Shown here: one piece after another, positions 29,424 through 38,176 of the stretch
Layout of the letters: every line of letters starts with the position of its first letter
Position numbering within the stretch: the first letter of the stretch is position 1
Assembly: GCF_002008345.1 (NCBI RefSeq)
Contig: NZ_MRAE01000011.1
Location: 18,531-82,530 of the forward strand
DNA length: 64,000 nt
Direction: 5' to 3'
Origin: Clostridium tepidum
Lineage (GTDB): Bacteria; Bacillota; Clostridia; Clostridiales; Clostridiaceae
Notes under the pieces: model-generated
What the model was told of the DNA's origin: nothing
The model's database searches: none
Seen by the model: only the letters and a program-made list of their open reading frames with translations
Program-made: the position numbers and the translations under genes

Positions 29424-29861
29424 TTATTCCATAGCTATTAAATCTACTTTTATTACATTTTTAGTATTTTTTATTTCCTCAACTAACTCTTTCAATCCTA
29501 TGCTCATTTGCGATATATCAAATGTAATACTTACATTTGCAGTATTGTTTATAGGTATATCTTGATTTATGGTAAGTATATTCCCCTTATATTCTGCTAT
29601 TTTATCCAATATTTTAGAAAGAGTTCCTCTTTCATGTCCTATTAATAATCCTATAGTTGCTTTTTGACTTTTTACACCTTCAGATACAGAAAACACAAAG
29701 TCCTTATATTTATAATAAGTACTTCTACTAATTCCTACTGTTTTTACACCTTCTGTTATATCTTTTACTTTTCCATTAGCTAAAAGTTCCTTTACTTTAA
29801 CAACTTTTTCAAAAATATCTGGAAGTATGCTATTATCTATAATTAAAAATTTATTAGGCAT
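29424..29861 (-). CDS. pheB: ACT-domain protein, PheB/UPF0735 family
   Basis: 145 residues with a helix-turn-helix-like N-terminal part (about 20-60, VGISRSTYYKYKD) and a C-terminal ACT domain (about 70-145, ATIGLLIGHERGTLSKILDKIAE), which normally binds an amino acid. Related to Bacillus PheB. GGAGG between an in-frame ATG at 29876 and the ATG at 29861 favours the latter. Function not established. Confidence 0.85.
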   Translation of the reverse strand: MPNKFLIIDNSILPDIFEKVVKVKELLANGKVKDITEGVKTVGISRSTYYKYKDFVFSVSEGVKSQKATIGLLIGHERGTLSKILDKIAEYKGNILTINQDIPINNTANVSITFDISQMSIGLKELVEEIKNTKNVIKVDLIAME

Positions 29862-30007
29862 AAAAACTCCTCCCATAATCTTCTCTTAACAAATTAACTT
29901 TCATATCCTTTACATAATTTATATAATTATAACACATATATATTTTTTTATAAATAAAATTCCAATTAATACGTTTATATAATTCTATTTATTTTTATAT
30001 AATATAT

Positions 30008-30245
30008 AAAAAAGAGAAGTATAAATACTCCTCTTTATATCTTATCGATAATATCCAAAATACCGTAGCTCCAATTTTGACACCTATCTTCCGATAGGTG
30101 GGTGTTCTCACAGATGTTTCTATCTCCTTAATGCCATTTATAGGTCTCATAATAAGGTCCATATCCATATCTAAATATTGAACTCCCGTGCTTGTGATGT
30201 AGGTTCAAAATATAGAGCCTAGCGCATATCTCAGAATATTTAATC
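30008..30245 (-). ncRNA. 6S-like RNA candidate A
   Basis: A non-coding minus-strand segment that ends in a clear terminator (arms 30011-30022 and 30025-30036 followed by Us). It shares ordered blocks with candidate B at 38605-38790: a TTGA(A/G)CC segment, GGGA(G/A)TT, TGAGACCTA(A)TAAAT, and CCCACCT hairpin AGGT(G/T)TCAAAA. An apical stem CACCTATC-GGAA-GATAGGTG is conspicuous. 5' text CTGAGATATGCGC and CACAAG recall 6S RNA. Ends are approximate. Confidence 0.6.
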
Positions 30246-30407
30246 TTTGTTAATTTATTTTCTATATTTATTATAAACATTAATTTATAATTTTTCAATA
30301 GTTTTTTATATTGATTTAATCTATATAATTTTTTGTAATATAAATTTATAAATTATTTTATTAACTTCTTAAATTAAAACATAAAAAATAATTTATCATT
30401 AAATCTA

Positions 30408-30492
30408 TGGTGCAGGTGATGGGACTTGAACCCATACGTCCTTAGACACACGCCCCTCAAACGTGCCTGTCTGCCTATTCCAGCACACCTGC
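30408..30492 (-). tRNA. tRNA-Leu (anticodon GAG)
   Basis: Acceptor arms GCAGGTG / CACCTGC pair perfectly, CCA is encoded, and a long variable arm is present as in class II tRNAs. The anticodon loop reads TTGAGGG on a CACGT/GCGTG stem, giving GAG for CUC/CUU codons. The T arm contains GGTTCAAGTCC. Confidence 0.93.
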
Positions 30493-30588
30493 TAAATTTT
30501 CAAGCATAAATTTTAATGAAACAAATAATTTATAGTTATATTATAATATTTTTATATTATTGTCAATAAACTTATTAAATTATATTAT

Positions 30589-31134
30589 TTAACTTTTATA
30601 TAAAAATCTATAAATATTATATATAACCTTCACCTTTTTTACATACTTATCTGTTTCTTTAAAAGGTATATAATGAAGGCTTTCACCGTCTTTTGAATGT
30701 TCTGTATCCTTTAACCATTTTTGAACATTTCCTCGACCTCCATTATACGCAGCTAAAACTAGATCCATATTTCCATCAAATTCTTCTTTTAAATTATTCA
30801 AATACCAACATCCCATTTTTATATTAGTTTCTGGGTCTTTTAAATCACCAATATTAAAATTTTTTAATTCCATTTTTTCTGCTATCCATCTTCCTGTCTC
30901 TGGAGTTATTTGCATAAGCCCTTGTGCATTTTTTTTAGAAGTAGCATCTTTTTTAAAATTACTTTCAGTTTTTATAACTGCTGCTACAAAATACGGATCT
31001 AATTTATACTCATTTGCATATATATCTATATAGTTTTTATATTTCATAGGGAAAATATATTTTGCTATAGTTGTTATATTTATCAATAAAATAAATGTCA
31101 GTATTAAAATCAAAAGTCTTCTTAAAAACTTCAC
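30589..31134 (-). CDS. Lytic murein transglycosylase (Slt family)
   Basis: Cleaves the glycan backbone of peptidoglycan with formation of 1,6-anhydro ends. N-terminal signal/anchor helix (about residues 5-28). The SLT domain begins YKLDPYFVAAVIKTESNF, with the catalytic Glu in KTES, then AQGLMQITPETGRW and LAAYNGG. 181 residues. Nineteen bases after coaE. Confidence 0.92.
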   Translation of the reverse strand: MKFLRRLLILILTFILLINITTIAKYIFPMKYKNYIDIYANEYKLDPYFVAAVIKTESNFKKDATSKKNAQGLMQITPETGRWIAEKMELKNFNIGDLKDPETNIKMGCWYLNNLKEEFDGNMDLVLAAYNGGRGNVQKWLKDTEHSKDGESLHYIPFKETDKYVKKVKVIYNIYRFLYKS

Positions 31135-31152
31135 TCTATTTTGCCCTAATAT

Positions 31153-31791
31153 TTAGAGCACTCCCCCCTTCTTTTCTACTTTAATCATTATCTCCATAAA
31201 AATTTTGTCTAATTCTCCCTTTGTATTCTCTATATCTTTAGAATTATTTATTATATAATTTACAAATTTCTTTTTTTCTTCCATAGGCATTTGAGAATTT
31301 ATTCTATTTATAACTTCCGCTGTACTTAATGCATCCCTTTTTTTAACCCTAGATATTTGTACATCCTTATCTACCCAAACTAATATATTTACATCCATAT
31401 ATTTATATAACCCTTGCTCTATTAATGTAGGTGCATCTAATACACAAATTGGTTCTCTATTTTCCTCTAATGATTTTATTCTTTCAAATGTTTCTTTTTT
31501 TATATAAGGCATTATTATCTTTTCGTATTCTATTCTTTTATTCTTATTTTTAAATATATAGTTACCAAACTCTCTTCTTTTTAACTCTCCATTATTATCT
31601 AAAAATTCTTCACCAAAAATTTCTTTTACTTTTATTAAAATTTCTGGATATAACTTCAATACTTCTCTACTTATTTTATCTGCATCAATTACTGGTATAT
31701 TTTTCCTTTTTATCATTTCTGATACAGTACTTTTACCAGCACCAATGCCTCCTGTAAGTCCAATTTTAAAAATACCTTCTAAGCAATACAT
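31153..31791 (-). CDS. coaE: Dephospho-CoA kinase
   Basis: Last step of coenzyme A synthesis. The P-loop is GLTGGIGAGKST at about residues 12-23, the DADKISREV motif follows, and the lid has RVKKRDAL. The ATG at 31791 has AGGGAG seven bases upstream; this gives an eight-residue extension before the usual KIGLTGG start. Directly downstream of polA, as in Bacillus. Confidence 0.95.
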   Translation of the reverse strand: MYCLEGIFKIGLTGGIGAGKSTVSEMIKRKNIPVIDADKISREVLKLYPEILIKVKEIFGEEFLDNNGELKRREFGNYIFKNKNKRIEYEKIIMPYIKKETFERIKSLEENREPICVLDAPTLIEQGLYKYMDVNILVWVDKDVQISRVKKRDALSTAEVINRINSQMPMEEKKKFVNYIINNSKDIENTKGELDKIFMEIMIKVEKKGGVL

Positions 31792-31802
31792 AAAACAACT
31801 CC

Positions 31803-34430
31803 CTATTTCACTTCATACCAATTTTCCCCTATATTGATATCTACCTCTAAACCTACTTTTAATTTTAAAACCTGTTCCATTTCCCTTTTTACTAAAATCT
31901 TTACTTTTTCTAATTCTTCTGTATAAACATTTAATATTAACTCATCATGTACTTGTAATATTATACTACTTTTAAATTTGCCTTCTTTTAATTTTCTATA
32001 AACATTTACCATAGCTAATTTTATTATATCTGCTGCACTTCCTTGTATTGGACTGTTCATAGCCAATCTTTCCCCAGCAGCTTTAACTATCTTATTTGAA
32101 GATTTAACCTCTTTTATATATCTTCTTCTATTTAATATAGTACTTACATACCCTTTTTTTATAGCTTCTTCTACTATATTTTCCAAGTAAAGTTTTACAT
32201 TTGGATATCTCTCTAAATAAGTATCTATATATCGCTTTGCTTCTTTTCTGGTTATATTTAAATCCTGAGATAAACTAAAGTCTCCTATACCATAAACTAT
32301 ACCAAAATTAACTGCTTTAGCATTACTCCTCATAAGAGGTGTTACTTCATCTATTGGAACTTTAAACACTTCTGATGCAGTTTTAGTATGGATATCATCA
32401 TGTTCATTAAAAGCATTTATCATATTTTCATCATTAGATATATGTGCTAATACTCTTAATTCTATTTGTGAATAATCTGCTGAAAGTATTACAGAATCTT
32501 GGGTATTGGGAATAAATACCTTTCTTATTTCTCTTCCCATTTCATATTTTATAGGTATATTTTGAAGATTAGGCTCTGTACTTGATAATCTTCCTGTTGC
32601 TGTAACAGTTTGATTAAAATTTGAATGTATTTTTCCGTCCTCGTCTATAGCAGCTTTTAATCCTTCTATATAAGTTGAATATATTTTGGTTAATTGTCTA
32701 TAATAAGTTATCTTATCTATTATTGGATGTTTATCTCTTAACTTATCTAATACTTCTGCGTTAGTTGAATATCCTGTCTTTGTTTTCTTTATAACAGGTA
32801 AGTCTAATTTTTCAAAAAGTATTTTTCCCAATTGTTTGGGAGAATTTATATTAAATTCTTCCTCAGACATTGAGTATATTTCTGACTGGGTATTTTCTAT
32901 TTCTCCTTTGAATTTTTGTTCAAGTTGTAAGAGTACATTTTTATCAACTTTGAATCCCTCTGTTTCCATAGCTGATAAGGTCTCTGTAAGAGGCTGCTCC
33001 ACCTTATATAACAATTCTTCCATATCTTGCTCTTTTATCTTTTCTTCTAGTACCTTGTATAATTCAGGCATTATATTAACTTCTTTGATTTTTAGATCTT
33101 CATCTTCGCTATTTATATTTTTTAACAAATATTCTGAAGCCAAACTGGCTATTTCATATTCTTTTCTTACTGGATCTATTAAATATGCAGCTAAATTTAT
33201 ATCAAATCTTATCCCATTAAACTCTATTCCTAATTTTCTAAGTGTAGTTTGTGGATTTTTAGCATCATAGGTTATTTTTTCACTATCTTTATTTTCAAAT
33301 ATTTCTTTGCATATTTTTATAAATTCTTCTTTATCATTATTTAGCAAAGCTTGAAAATCTACTTTATAAACTTCATCTTTAAAATTAATATATAATCTGG
33401 TTATTTTAGATTTAGAAAATAAAGATATATCCTCTAATTCAAAATACAAATACAACTTATCTTTTTTATATTTTATTATATTATCTTTTAAACCTTTAAA
33501 TTCTTCTATAGAAATTACATTTTTATAAGAAACTTTTTCTTCTTTAGTTTCTTTTTCATTGCCTTTACCTATTTTATTTATTAAAGATTTAAATTCCAAT
33601 TTTTGAAACATATCTCTCACTTTGTTTATATCATAATCTTCTTTTGATTTTATCTCTTCTAAACTCATTTCTATAGGAACATTACACATAATAGTAGCTA
33701 ACTTTTTACTAAATATAGCCTGTTCACCATACTCATGCAAATTTTCTTTTAATTTTTTTCCTCTTATATTGTCTATATTTTCAATTACTGATTCTATACT
33801 TTTATATTCCTTTATAAGCTTAAAGGCAGTCTTTTCTCCTATACCAGGCACTCCAGGGATATTATCTGAAGAATCTCCCATTAAACCTTTTACATCTATA
33901 AATTCTTTAGGTGTAACACCAAATTCTTCTATCATTCTCTTTTTATCATAAATCTCTTTTTCTGTAATACCTTTTTTAGTTATAACTACTTTTACATTAT
34001 CTGTAGCTAATTGCAATGCATCTTTATCTCCTGTAACTATATAAACTTCTATTCCTTTTTCTTCTGCAAACACAGATAAAGTTCCTATTAAATCATCTGC
34101 TTCAAAACCATCAATTTCAAATATATTTATAGCTAATGCTGCCAAAAGCTCTTTTACTATAGGAAACTGCTCAGCAAGTTCATCTGGCATTTTTTTTCTA
34201 CCAGCTTTATAATCTTTATATTCTTCATGTCTAAATGTAGGTGCTTTTCTATCAAAAGCTGCTACTATATAATCAGGTTTTATATCTTCCTTCATTTTTA
34301 AAAGCATATTAACAAAACCATATATGGCATTAGTATGAATGCCTTCTGCAGTCATAAGATCAGGTAATGCATAAAAAGCTCTATTTAATAAACTATTGCT
34401 GTCCAATATTAATAATCTTTCTTTATTCAT
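31803..34430 (-). CDS. polA: DNA polymerase I
   Basis: 875 residues. Repair and Okazaki-fragment processing. The 5'-3' exonuclease domain is at residues 1-290 (AFDRKAPTFRHEEYK, DKDALQL). The central 3'-5' exonuclease-like region (about 300-460) lacks the usual DxE motif, so proofreading is probably lost. The family A polymerase domain has SADYSQIELRVLAHIS (motif A), a motif B region RSNAKAVNFGIVYG and VHDELI (motif C). Confidence 0.96.
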   Translation of the reverse strand: MNKERLLILDSNSLLNRAFYALPDLMTAEGIHTNAIYGFVNMLLKMKEDIKPDYIVAAFDRKAPTFRHEEYKDYKAGRKKMPDELAEQFPIVKELLAALAINIFEIDGFEADDLIGTLSVFAEEKGIEVYIVTGDKDALQLATDNVKVVITKKGITEKEIYDKKRMIEEFGVTPKEFIDVKGLMGDSSDNIPGVPGIGEKTAFKLIKEYKSIESVIENIDNIRGKKLKENLHEYGEQAIFSKKLATIMCNVPIEMSLEEIKSKEDYDINKVRDMFQKLEFKSLINKIGKGNEKETKEEKVSYKNVISIEEFKGLKDNIIKYKKDKLYLYFELEDISLFSKSKITRLYINFKDEVYKVDFQALLNNDKEEFIKICKEIFENKDSEKITYDAKNPQTTLRKLGIEFNGIRFDINLAAYLIDPVRKEYEIASLASEYLLKNINSEDEDLKIKEVNIMPELYKVLEEKIKEQDMEELLYKVEQPLTETLSAMETEGFKVDKNVLLQLEQKFKGEIENTQSEIYSMSEEEFNINSPKQLGKILFEKLDLPVIKKTKTGYSTNAEVLDKLRDKHPIIDKITYYRQLTKIYSTYIEGLKAAIDEDGKIHSNFNQTVTATGRLSSTEPNLQNIPIKYEMGREIRKVFIPNTQDSVILSADYSQIELRVLAHISNDENMINAFNEHDDIHTKTASEVFKVPIDEVTPLMRSNAKAVNFGIVYGIGDFSLSQDLNITRKEAKRYIDTYLERYPNVKLYLENIVEEAIKKGYVSTILNRRRYIKEVKSSNKIVKAAGERLAMNSPIQGSAADIIKLAMVNVYRKLKEGKFKSSIILQVHDELILNVYTEELEKVKILVKREMEQVLKLKVGLEVDINIGENWYEVK

Positions 34431-34447
34431 AAATGAACCTCCAAATT

Positions 34448-35572
34448 TTACATTTCTCTTATATATTTTTTCAATGTATTAAAATCGTCACAAGGATATG
34501 TATTTAAGATCTCCTTTAATATTTCAAAAGCACATACATTTTCAAGAACTATAGAAGCTGGAACAACTCCGCAAACATCAGATCTTTCATACCTGTTTTC
34601 TACATTTATCTTTTCCTTTAAATTAATAGTTTGTATTGTTTTTTTTATAGATGGTATTGGCTTCATATAAGCCTTTATCACTATATCTTCACCATTAGAT
34701 ACTCCTGCCTCTATCCCTCCAGCATTATTACTTTTTCTTTTTATAGAATTTTTGTCATAATATATTTCATCATTAAAAGTACTACCTCTCTTACTTAAAT
34801 CTAGCCCTTCTCCAAACTCTACTGCCTTTATTCCTTGAACGGACATAATAGAATAACTTAGTAGAGCATCTAATTTTTTATCCCATTGAGTATAGCTTCC
34901 TATACCTATAGGCATACCCTTTATTGATATATAAATACTACCACCTATAGTATCCCCTTCTTTTTTACAGTTATCTATTTCATCCATCATGTTTTTTTCT
35001 ATTTTTTTATTGTAACATCTTAAAGGGCTATCTTCTATTTTTTTATATACGCTATTATCATGTATATCTACATCATTATCAAATATTTCTCCTATACTCT
35101 GAATCTTACTTCTTATATCTATTCCTAATAATTTTAATGTATATTTGCATATAGCCCCTATAGCTGTTCTGATAGCAGTTTCTCTAGCTGAAGTTCTTTC
35201 TATTACATTTCTTATATCTCCTGTGTTATATTTAATATATCCTACTAAATCTCCATGCCCTGGTCTAGGAACTAAAATTTTATCTTTATCTTCTGCTTGT
35301 TTATTTATAACTTCCTTCCAATTATTGTAATCTTTATTGTAAATAATTAAAGTTATAGGATTTCCTGTGGTTTTATTTTCTCTAATACCAGACCATATTT
35401 CAACTTTATCATTTTCTATTTTCATTCTTTTTCCTCTACCGTAACCAGCCTGTCTTCTTTTTAGTTCATTATTTATAAAATTTATATCTATATCAATATT
35501 TGAAGGTATACCTTCTATTATAGCTGTTAATGCTTTACCATGAGATTCTCCTGCATCTAAAAATCTAAGCAT
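34448..35572 (-). CDS. aroC: Chorismate synthase
   Basis: Makes chorismate from EPSP with reduced FMN, the last step of the shikimate pathway. Begins MLRFLDAGESHGKAL. Conserved RRQAGYGRGKRM, RPGHGDL and RTSARETA signatures are present. An in-frame codon at 35614 lies before the AGGAGA site, so the ATG at 35572 is chosen (374 aa). Isolated here from other aro genes; lies 17 bases before polA. Confidence 0.95.
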   Translation of the reverse strand: MLRFLDAGESHGKALTAIIEGIPSNIDIDINFINNELKRRQAGYGRGKRMKIENDKVEIWSGIRENKTTGNPITLIIYNKDYNNWKEVINKQAEDKDKILVPRPGHGDLVGYIKYNTGDIRNVIERTSARETAIRTAIGAICKYTLKLLGIDIRSKIQSIGEIFDNDVDIHDNSVYKKIEDSPLRCYNKKIEKNMMDEIDNCKKEGDTIGGSIYISIKGMPIGIGSYTQWDKKLDALLSYSIMSVQGIKAVEFGEGLDLSKRGSTFNDEIYYDKNSIKRKSNNAGGIEAGVSNGEDIVIKAYMKPIPSIKKTIQTINLKEKINVENRYERSDVCGVVPASIVLENVCAFEILKEILNTYPCDDFNTLKKYIREM

Positions 35573-35722
35573 ATTATCACTTCTCCTATAATTTAAACTA
35601 TAACTATTATACACTAAATTAATGCTGTATTTTACTAGTATTTAAGAGATTAGTCAAAGAATAATATTTCTAGATAAAAATAATTTTTAAATTTATACTT
35701 AACTTATCTCCTATAAACATAT

Positions 35723-35760
35723 AAAAAGAACTCATACTATATTAAGTATGAGTTCTTTTT
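35723..35760 (-). terminator. Terminator of the tRNA-Leu(CAA) gene
   Basis: Arms 35723-35738 and 35745-35760 (16 bp) directly follow the tRNA 3' end, with a U-tract. Confidence 0.88.
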
Positions 35761-35761
35761 A

Positions 35762-35848
35762 TGGTGCCGAAGGCGGGAGTCGAACCCGCACGAAGTTACC
35801 CTCGACGGATTTTGAGTCCGTTGCGTCTGCCAATTCCACCACTCCGGC
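35762..35848 (-). tRNA. tRNA-Leu (anticodon CAA)
   Basis: Acceptor arms GCCGGAG / CTTCGGC pair with one G-U, CCA is encoded and a long variable arm is present. The anticodon stem ACGGA/TCCGT closes loop CTCAAAA, giving CAA for UUG codons. Confidence 0.94.
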
Positions 35849-35930
35849 AAGAATGATTTAACATTGTAATAATAACATATAAAAAGCTTTTAGTCAATAA
35901 ATAATTAAATATATTCCTTAACAAATTCAA

Positions 35931-35968
35931 AAGAGATTAGATATATATAACTACATATCTAATCTCTT
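35931..35968. terminator. Hairpin downstream of the SASP gene
   Basis: Arms 35931-35944 and 35955-35968 (14 bp, loop 10). It lies about 115 bases after the SASP stop. The intervening sequence holds a near-direct repeat (TTTTATTAACATGATTTATA near 35977 and a one-base variant near 36039). May end the SASP transcript. Confidence 0.55.
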
Positions 35969-36083
35969 AAGCTATTTTTATTAACATGATTTATATTTCA
36001 AAAATCTAGTTTAGAAAAAGCAGAAAGAAAAAATGTTACTTTTATTAATATGATTTATATTCTACTTTAAAATAAATTAATTA

Positions 36084-36287
36084 TTATTTTAAACTATTTT
36101 CGTATGCTTCTACCATTTTCTTTGTCATTCCGCCACCAACATATCCATTTTGTCTTGCTGTTAAGTTTCCTTTATCAACACTATCATAGTTTGATAAACC
36201 TATTTCATTAGCAACTTCATTTTTTAAATTATTTAATCCTTGTTTAGCTTCTGGAACTACTAATTTGTTTGAACTTTTGTTTGCCAT
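36084..36287 (-). CDS. Small acid-soluble spore protein, alpha/beta type
   Basis: 67 residues that coat and protect DNA in dormant spores. The germination protease site region NEIGLS is at about 28-33, and the C-terminal signature is LTARQNGYVGGGMTKKMVEAYE. AGGAGG precedes the ATG. Expressed in the forespore by family precedent. First of a run of small minus-strand spore-type genes. Confidence 0.95.
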   Translation of the reverse strand: MANKSSNKLVVPEAKQGLNNLKNEVANEIGLSNYDSVDKGNLTARQNGYVGGGMTKKMVEAYENSLK

Positions 36288-36315
36288 TTTAATCGGCCTC
36301 CTTTTATCTTTAAAT

Positions 36316-36345
36316 ATATTACAAACTCAATTGAGTTTGTAATAT
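36316..36345. promoter_or_regulatory. Perfect 30-bp palindrome upstream of the SASP gene
   Basis: Arms 36316-36330 (ATATTACAAACTCAA) and 36331-36345 are exact inverse complements with no loop. It lies 29 bases before the start codon and does not overlap the ribosome-binding site. It may be a dimeric operator or a leader hairpin. Confidence 0.6.
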
Positions 36346-36461
36346 AAGTTTGTGTTATTTTTTCAATATTACTCTAGTAAATTAAATGAATTTATTGTAT
36401 TATTTTCTTTTAAACCATATATCTTGAAATTTTTGTTGTTTTAATAATTTATTATTTATAT

Positions 36462-36602
36462 TTATTCTATAGGTTTTTCGTTAAAATTTTCATATCTAGC
36501 AGGTGTCTTTTTATCTCTATTATTGGCATCATATTGAGGTCTATGGCCATCTAATTTTTTTGATTTTTTATGCTTTTGTCCTTTGTAACTATTAGAATAC
36601 AC
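36462..36602 (-). CDS. Small basic protein, probable spore protein (46 aa)
   Basis: GTG start at 36602-36600 with GGAGAGG six bases upstream, stop TAA at 36462. The product is 46 residues, very hydrophilic, starting MYSNSYKGQKHKKSKK and containing GHRPQYDANN, rich in Lys, Asn and Asp. No family was recognised. The composition and the SASP neighbour suggest a spore role; that is inference. Confidence 0.65.
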   Translation of the reverse strand: MYSNSYKGQKHKKSKKLDGHRPQYDANNRDKKTPARYENFNEKPIE

Positions 36603-36837
36603 TTAAATCCTCTCCTTATTTATAGCAATTTTTTCTTTTTTTAGTTAAAAAAATTTATAAATTATAAAATTCTTGTTTTATATCTAATTAAAAATTATTA
36701 TGAATCTTTTATAACACTAAAATAAATATGAGTGTACTATATAACTAGTGCACCCATAGTAGATTTAAAATTTCATCATTAACTATATAAATATCATAAT
36801 TTATATAGTTTTTTTAATAAATTATAGTTGTATTATT

Positions 36838-36957
36838 TTATTCCGTTAGCTTTATTGCTCCTTTTGATGAATGCTTTTTCATTTCATCATAATGTATTTT
36901 TTCTGGCTTATTACTTTTTTTCATTTTCTTTGCCTCTTTTTTATCTTCTCTATGCAT
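36838..36957 (-). CDS. Small basic protein (39 aa)
   Basis: ATG at 36957-36955, stop at 36838, with AGGGAG upstream at slightly long spacing. The product starts MHREDKKEAKKMKKS and ends SSKGAIKLTE. Lys-rich, no Cys or membrane segment. No family was recognised; it belongs to the same run of spore-type small genes. Confidence 0.55.
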   Translation of the reverse strand: MHREDKKEAKKMKKSNKPEKIHYDEMKKHSSKGAIKLTE

Positions 36958-37002
36958 AATTTAATACACTCCCTTCTTTTATAGAATGTACAAATTAAAT
37001 TT

Positions 37003-37302
37003 TTATATGCTGTTATTTTTTATATTATCTTTAACCATAGCTGTGCTAGAAATCAAATCATGCATAAAATTCGCTCCTCTAGATATTAAAAATCCTGTAA
37101 AGATCATTCCTAAATAAGGTACATTGATATTTATTTCTAATTCTTTCAAAAAATCCATCCCTGTAGTTAAACATAATACTTCACTAAAAATAAGAGCTCC
37201 TATTCTATCAATATTTAGCTTGCCATTTTGCCAAAACATTTTTGTACCTTCCCAAAGTGCTTCTGATATTATAGATAAAACTAAAAATTTCATTATGCCC
37301 AT
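37003..37302 (-). CDS. Small membrane protein of unknown function (99 aa)
   Basis: Two hydrophobic segments (about residues 5-20 and 60-78) with polar loops: SEALWEGTKMFWQNGKLN between them and a charged C-terminus. The shape resembles holin-like or phage-related small membrane proteins, but no family is certain. GGGGGG lies six bases before the ATG and is locked in a hairpin (37310-37332). Confidence 0.65.
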   Translation of the reverse strand: MGIMKFLVLSIISEALWEGTKMFWQNGKLNIDRIGALIFSEVLCLTTGMDFLKELEININVPYLGMIFTGFLISRGANFMHDLISSTAMVKDNIKNNSI

Positions 37303-37309
37303 TTTTATC

Positions 37310-37332
37310 CCCCCATAAAAATTTATGAGGGG
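37310..37332 (-). promoter_or_regulatory. Hairpin that buries the ribosome-binding site of the 99-aa gene
   Basis: In the minus-strand mRNA CCCC-T-CATAAA pairs with TTTATG-GGGG, ten base pairs with one bulge and a two-base loop. The G-run is the only ribosome-binding site. Translation would need the hairpin opened. Confidence 0.55.
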
Positions 37333-37432
37333 AAGATTATAACTATTACCCTTTATATTGATAATATAAAGATTCTAATATAGCATTATAAAAAGCTATA
37401 TTATATTCGATGTTTCATTTGCAGATAATTAG

Positions 37433-37561
37433 TTATTTATTTTCTTTTAATCCAAACACTGCTCTTGCACTTTCTGCTTGAGGATTATGTTTTATATTTT
37501 TCTTTTTAAAATTTCCATCTTCCTTTTTATCATGTTGTGTTCTATTATATTTTTTAGACAT
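37433..37561 (-). CDS. Small basic protein, probable spore protein (42 aa)
   Basis: ATG at 37561-37559, stop at 37433, with GGAG eight bases upstream. Starts MSKKYNRTQHDKKEDG and ends AESARAVFGLKENK. Hydrophilic and Lys/Asn-rich like the 46-aa product. No family recognised with confidence. Fifth small gene of the 36.0-37.6 kb run. Confidence 0.65.
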   Translation of the reverse strand: MSKKYNRTQHDKKEDGNFKKKNIKHNPQAESARAVFGLKENK

Positions 37562-37664
37562 AAAAACACTCCTTTCTAATTATAATATTTCACTTATGAT
37601 ACTTTTTATTTATACAAATTTAAATTCTTTTAGTATAACTGCTCTTATTTTACATATTTATCAT

Positions 37665-37694
37665 TTTACTTGTTTATTAAAATTATGATATAAT
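37665..37694 (+). promoter_or_regulatory. Sigma-A-like promoter of the RseC-family gene
   Basis: TTTACT (37665-37670), 18-base spacer, TATAAT (37689-37694), 38 bases before the start codon. Confidence 0.55.
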
Positions 37695-37732
37695 TAATAA
37701 ACAACAAATGCCATTAATATAGGAGTGATTTT

Positions 37733-38161
37733 ATGAAAGAAATAGGTTATATTAAATCAATACAAAATGGCTATGCTTCTGTTATATTTAAAAGGAAATC
37801 TGGTTGTGGAGATAATTGTGCTGGCTGTAAATCTAACTGTGGATCTAAATCTATAACTACAGATGTTAAAGATACATTAGGAGTGTCTATAGGAGATGTG
37901 GTAGAAATAGATATGGCTACTAAATCTTTTTTTACTATGACCTTTTGGACATATACTTTTCCACTAATAATGCTAGTAATTGGTTTGGTTAGTTCTCTTT
38001 TAATTTTTAAAAAATTAGGTATAAAACAATATGAATTACTTGCAACAGCAGTTGGATTAGTATTTTTAAGTATTTCTTATTCTATTTTAAGTCATATGGA
38101 TAAAAAATTTAAAAAAAGTCAAAGCTATACCCTAAAAATGACACGAATACTTAATAAGTAA
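37733..38161 (+). CDS. RseC/MucC-family (SoxR-reducing) membrane protein
   Basis: 142 residues. The Cys cluster CGDNCAGCKSNCG is at about 24-36, an OB-like N-terminal segment (GYIKSIQNGYASV) precedes it, and two membrane helices lie at about 68-88 and 100-118. RseC proteins associate with Rnf-type electron transport; in Clostridia a redox link is plausible. GGAG precedes the ATG. One of the few plus-strand genes here. Confidence 0.85.
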   Translation: MKEIGYIKSIQNGYASVIFKRKSGCGDNCAGCKSNCGSKSITTDVKDTLGVSIGDVVEIDMATKSFFTMTFWTYTFPLIMLVIGLVSSLLIFKKLGIKQYELLATAVGLVFLSISYSILSHMDKKFKKSQSYTLKMTRILNK

Positions 38162-38176
38162 TATAAAAAATTTGCT

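Noticed and set aside
30008..30245. T-box or riboswitch controlling the ACT-domain gene
   Set aside because: No AGGGTGGNACCGCG T-box core or known riboswitch core was found, and the RNA ends in its own terminator about 150 bases before the gene; similarity to the aspS-linked RNA explains it better.
36781..36810. AACTATATAAAT inverted repeat as a terminator
   Set aside because: Its T-run is on the plus strand, where no upstream gene exists; likely AT-rich coincidence.
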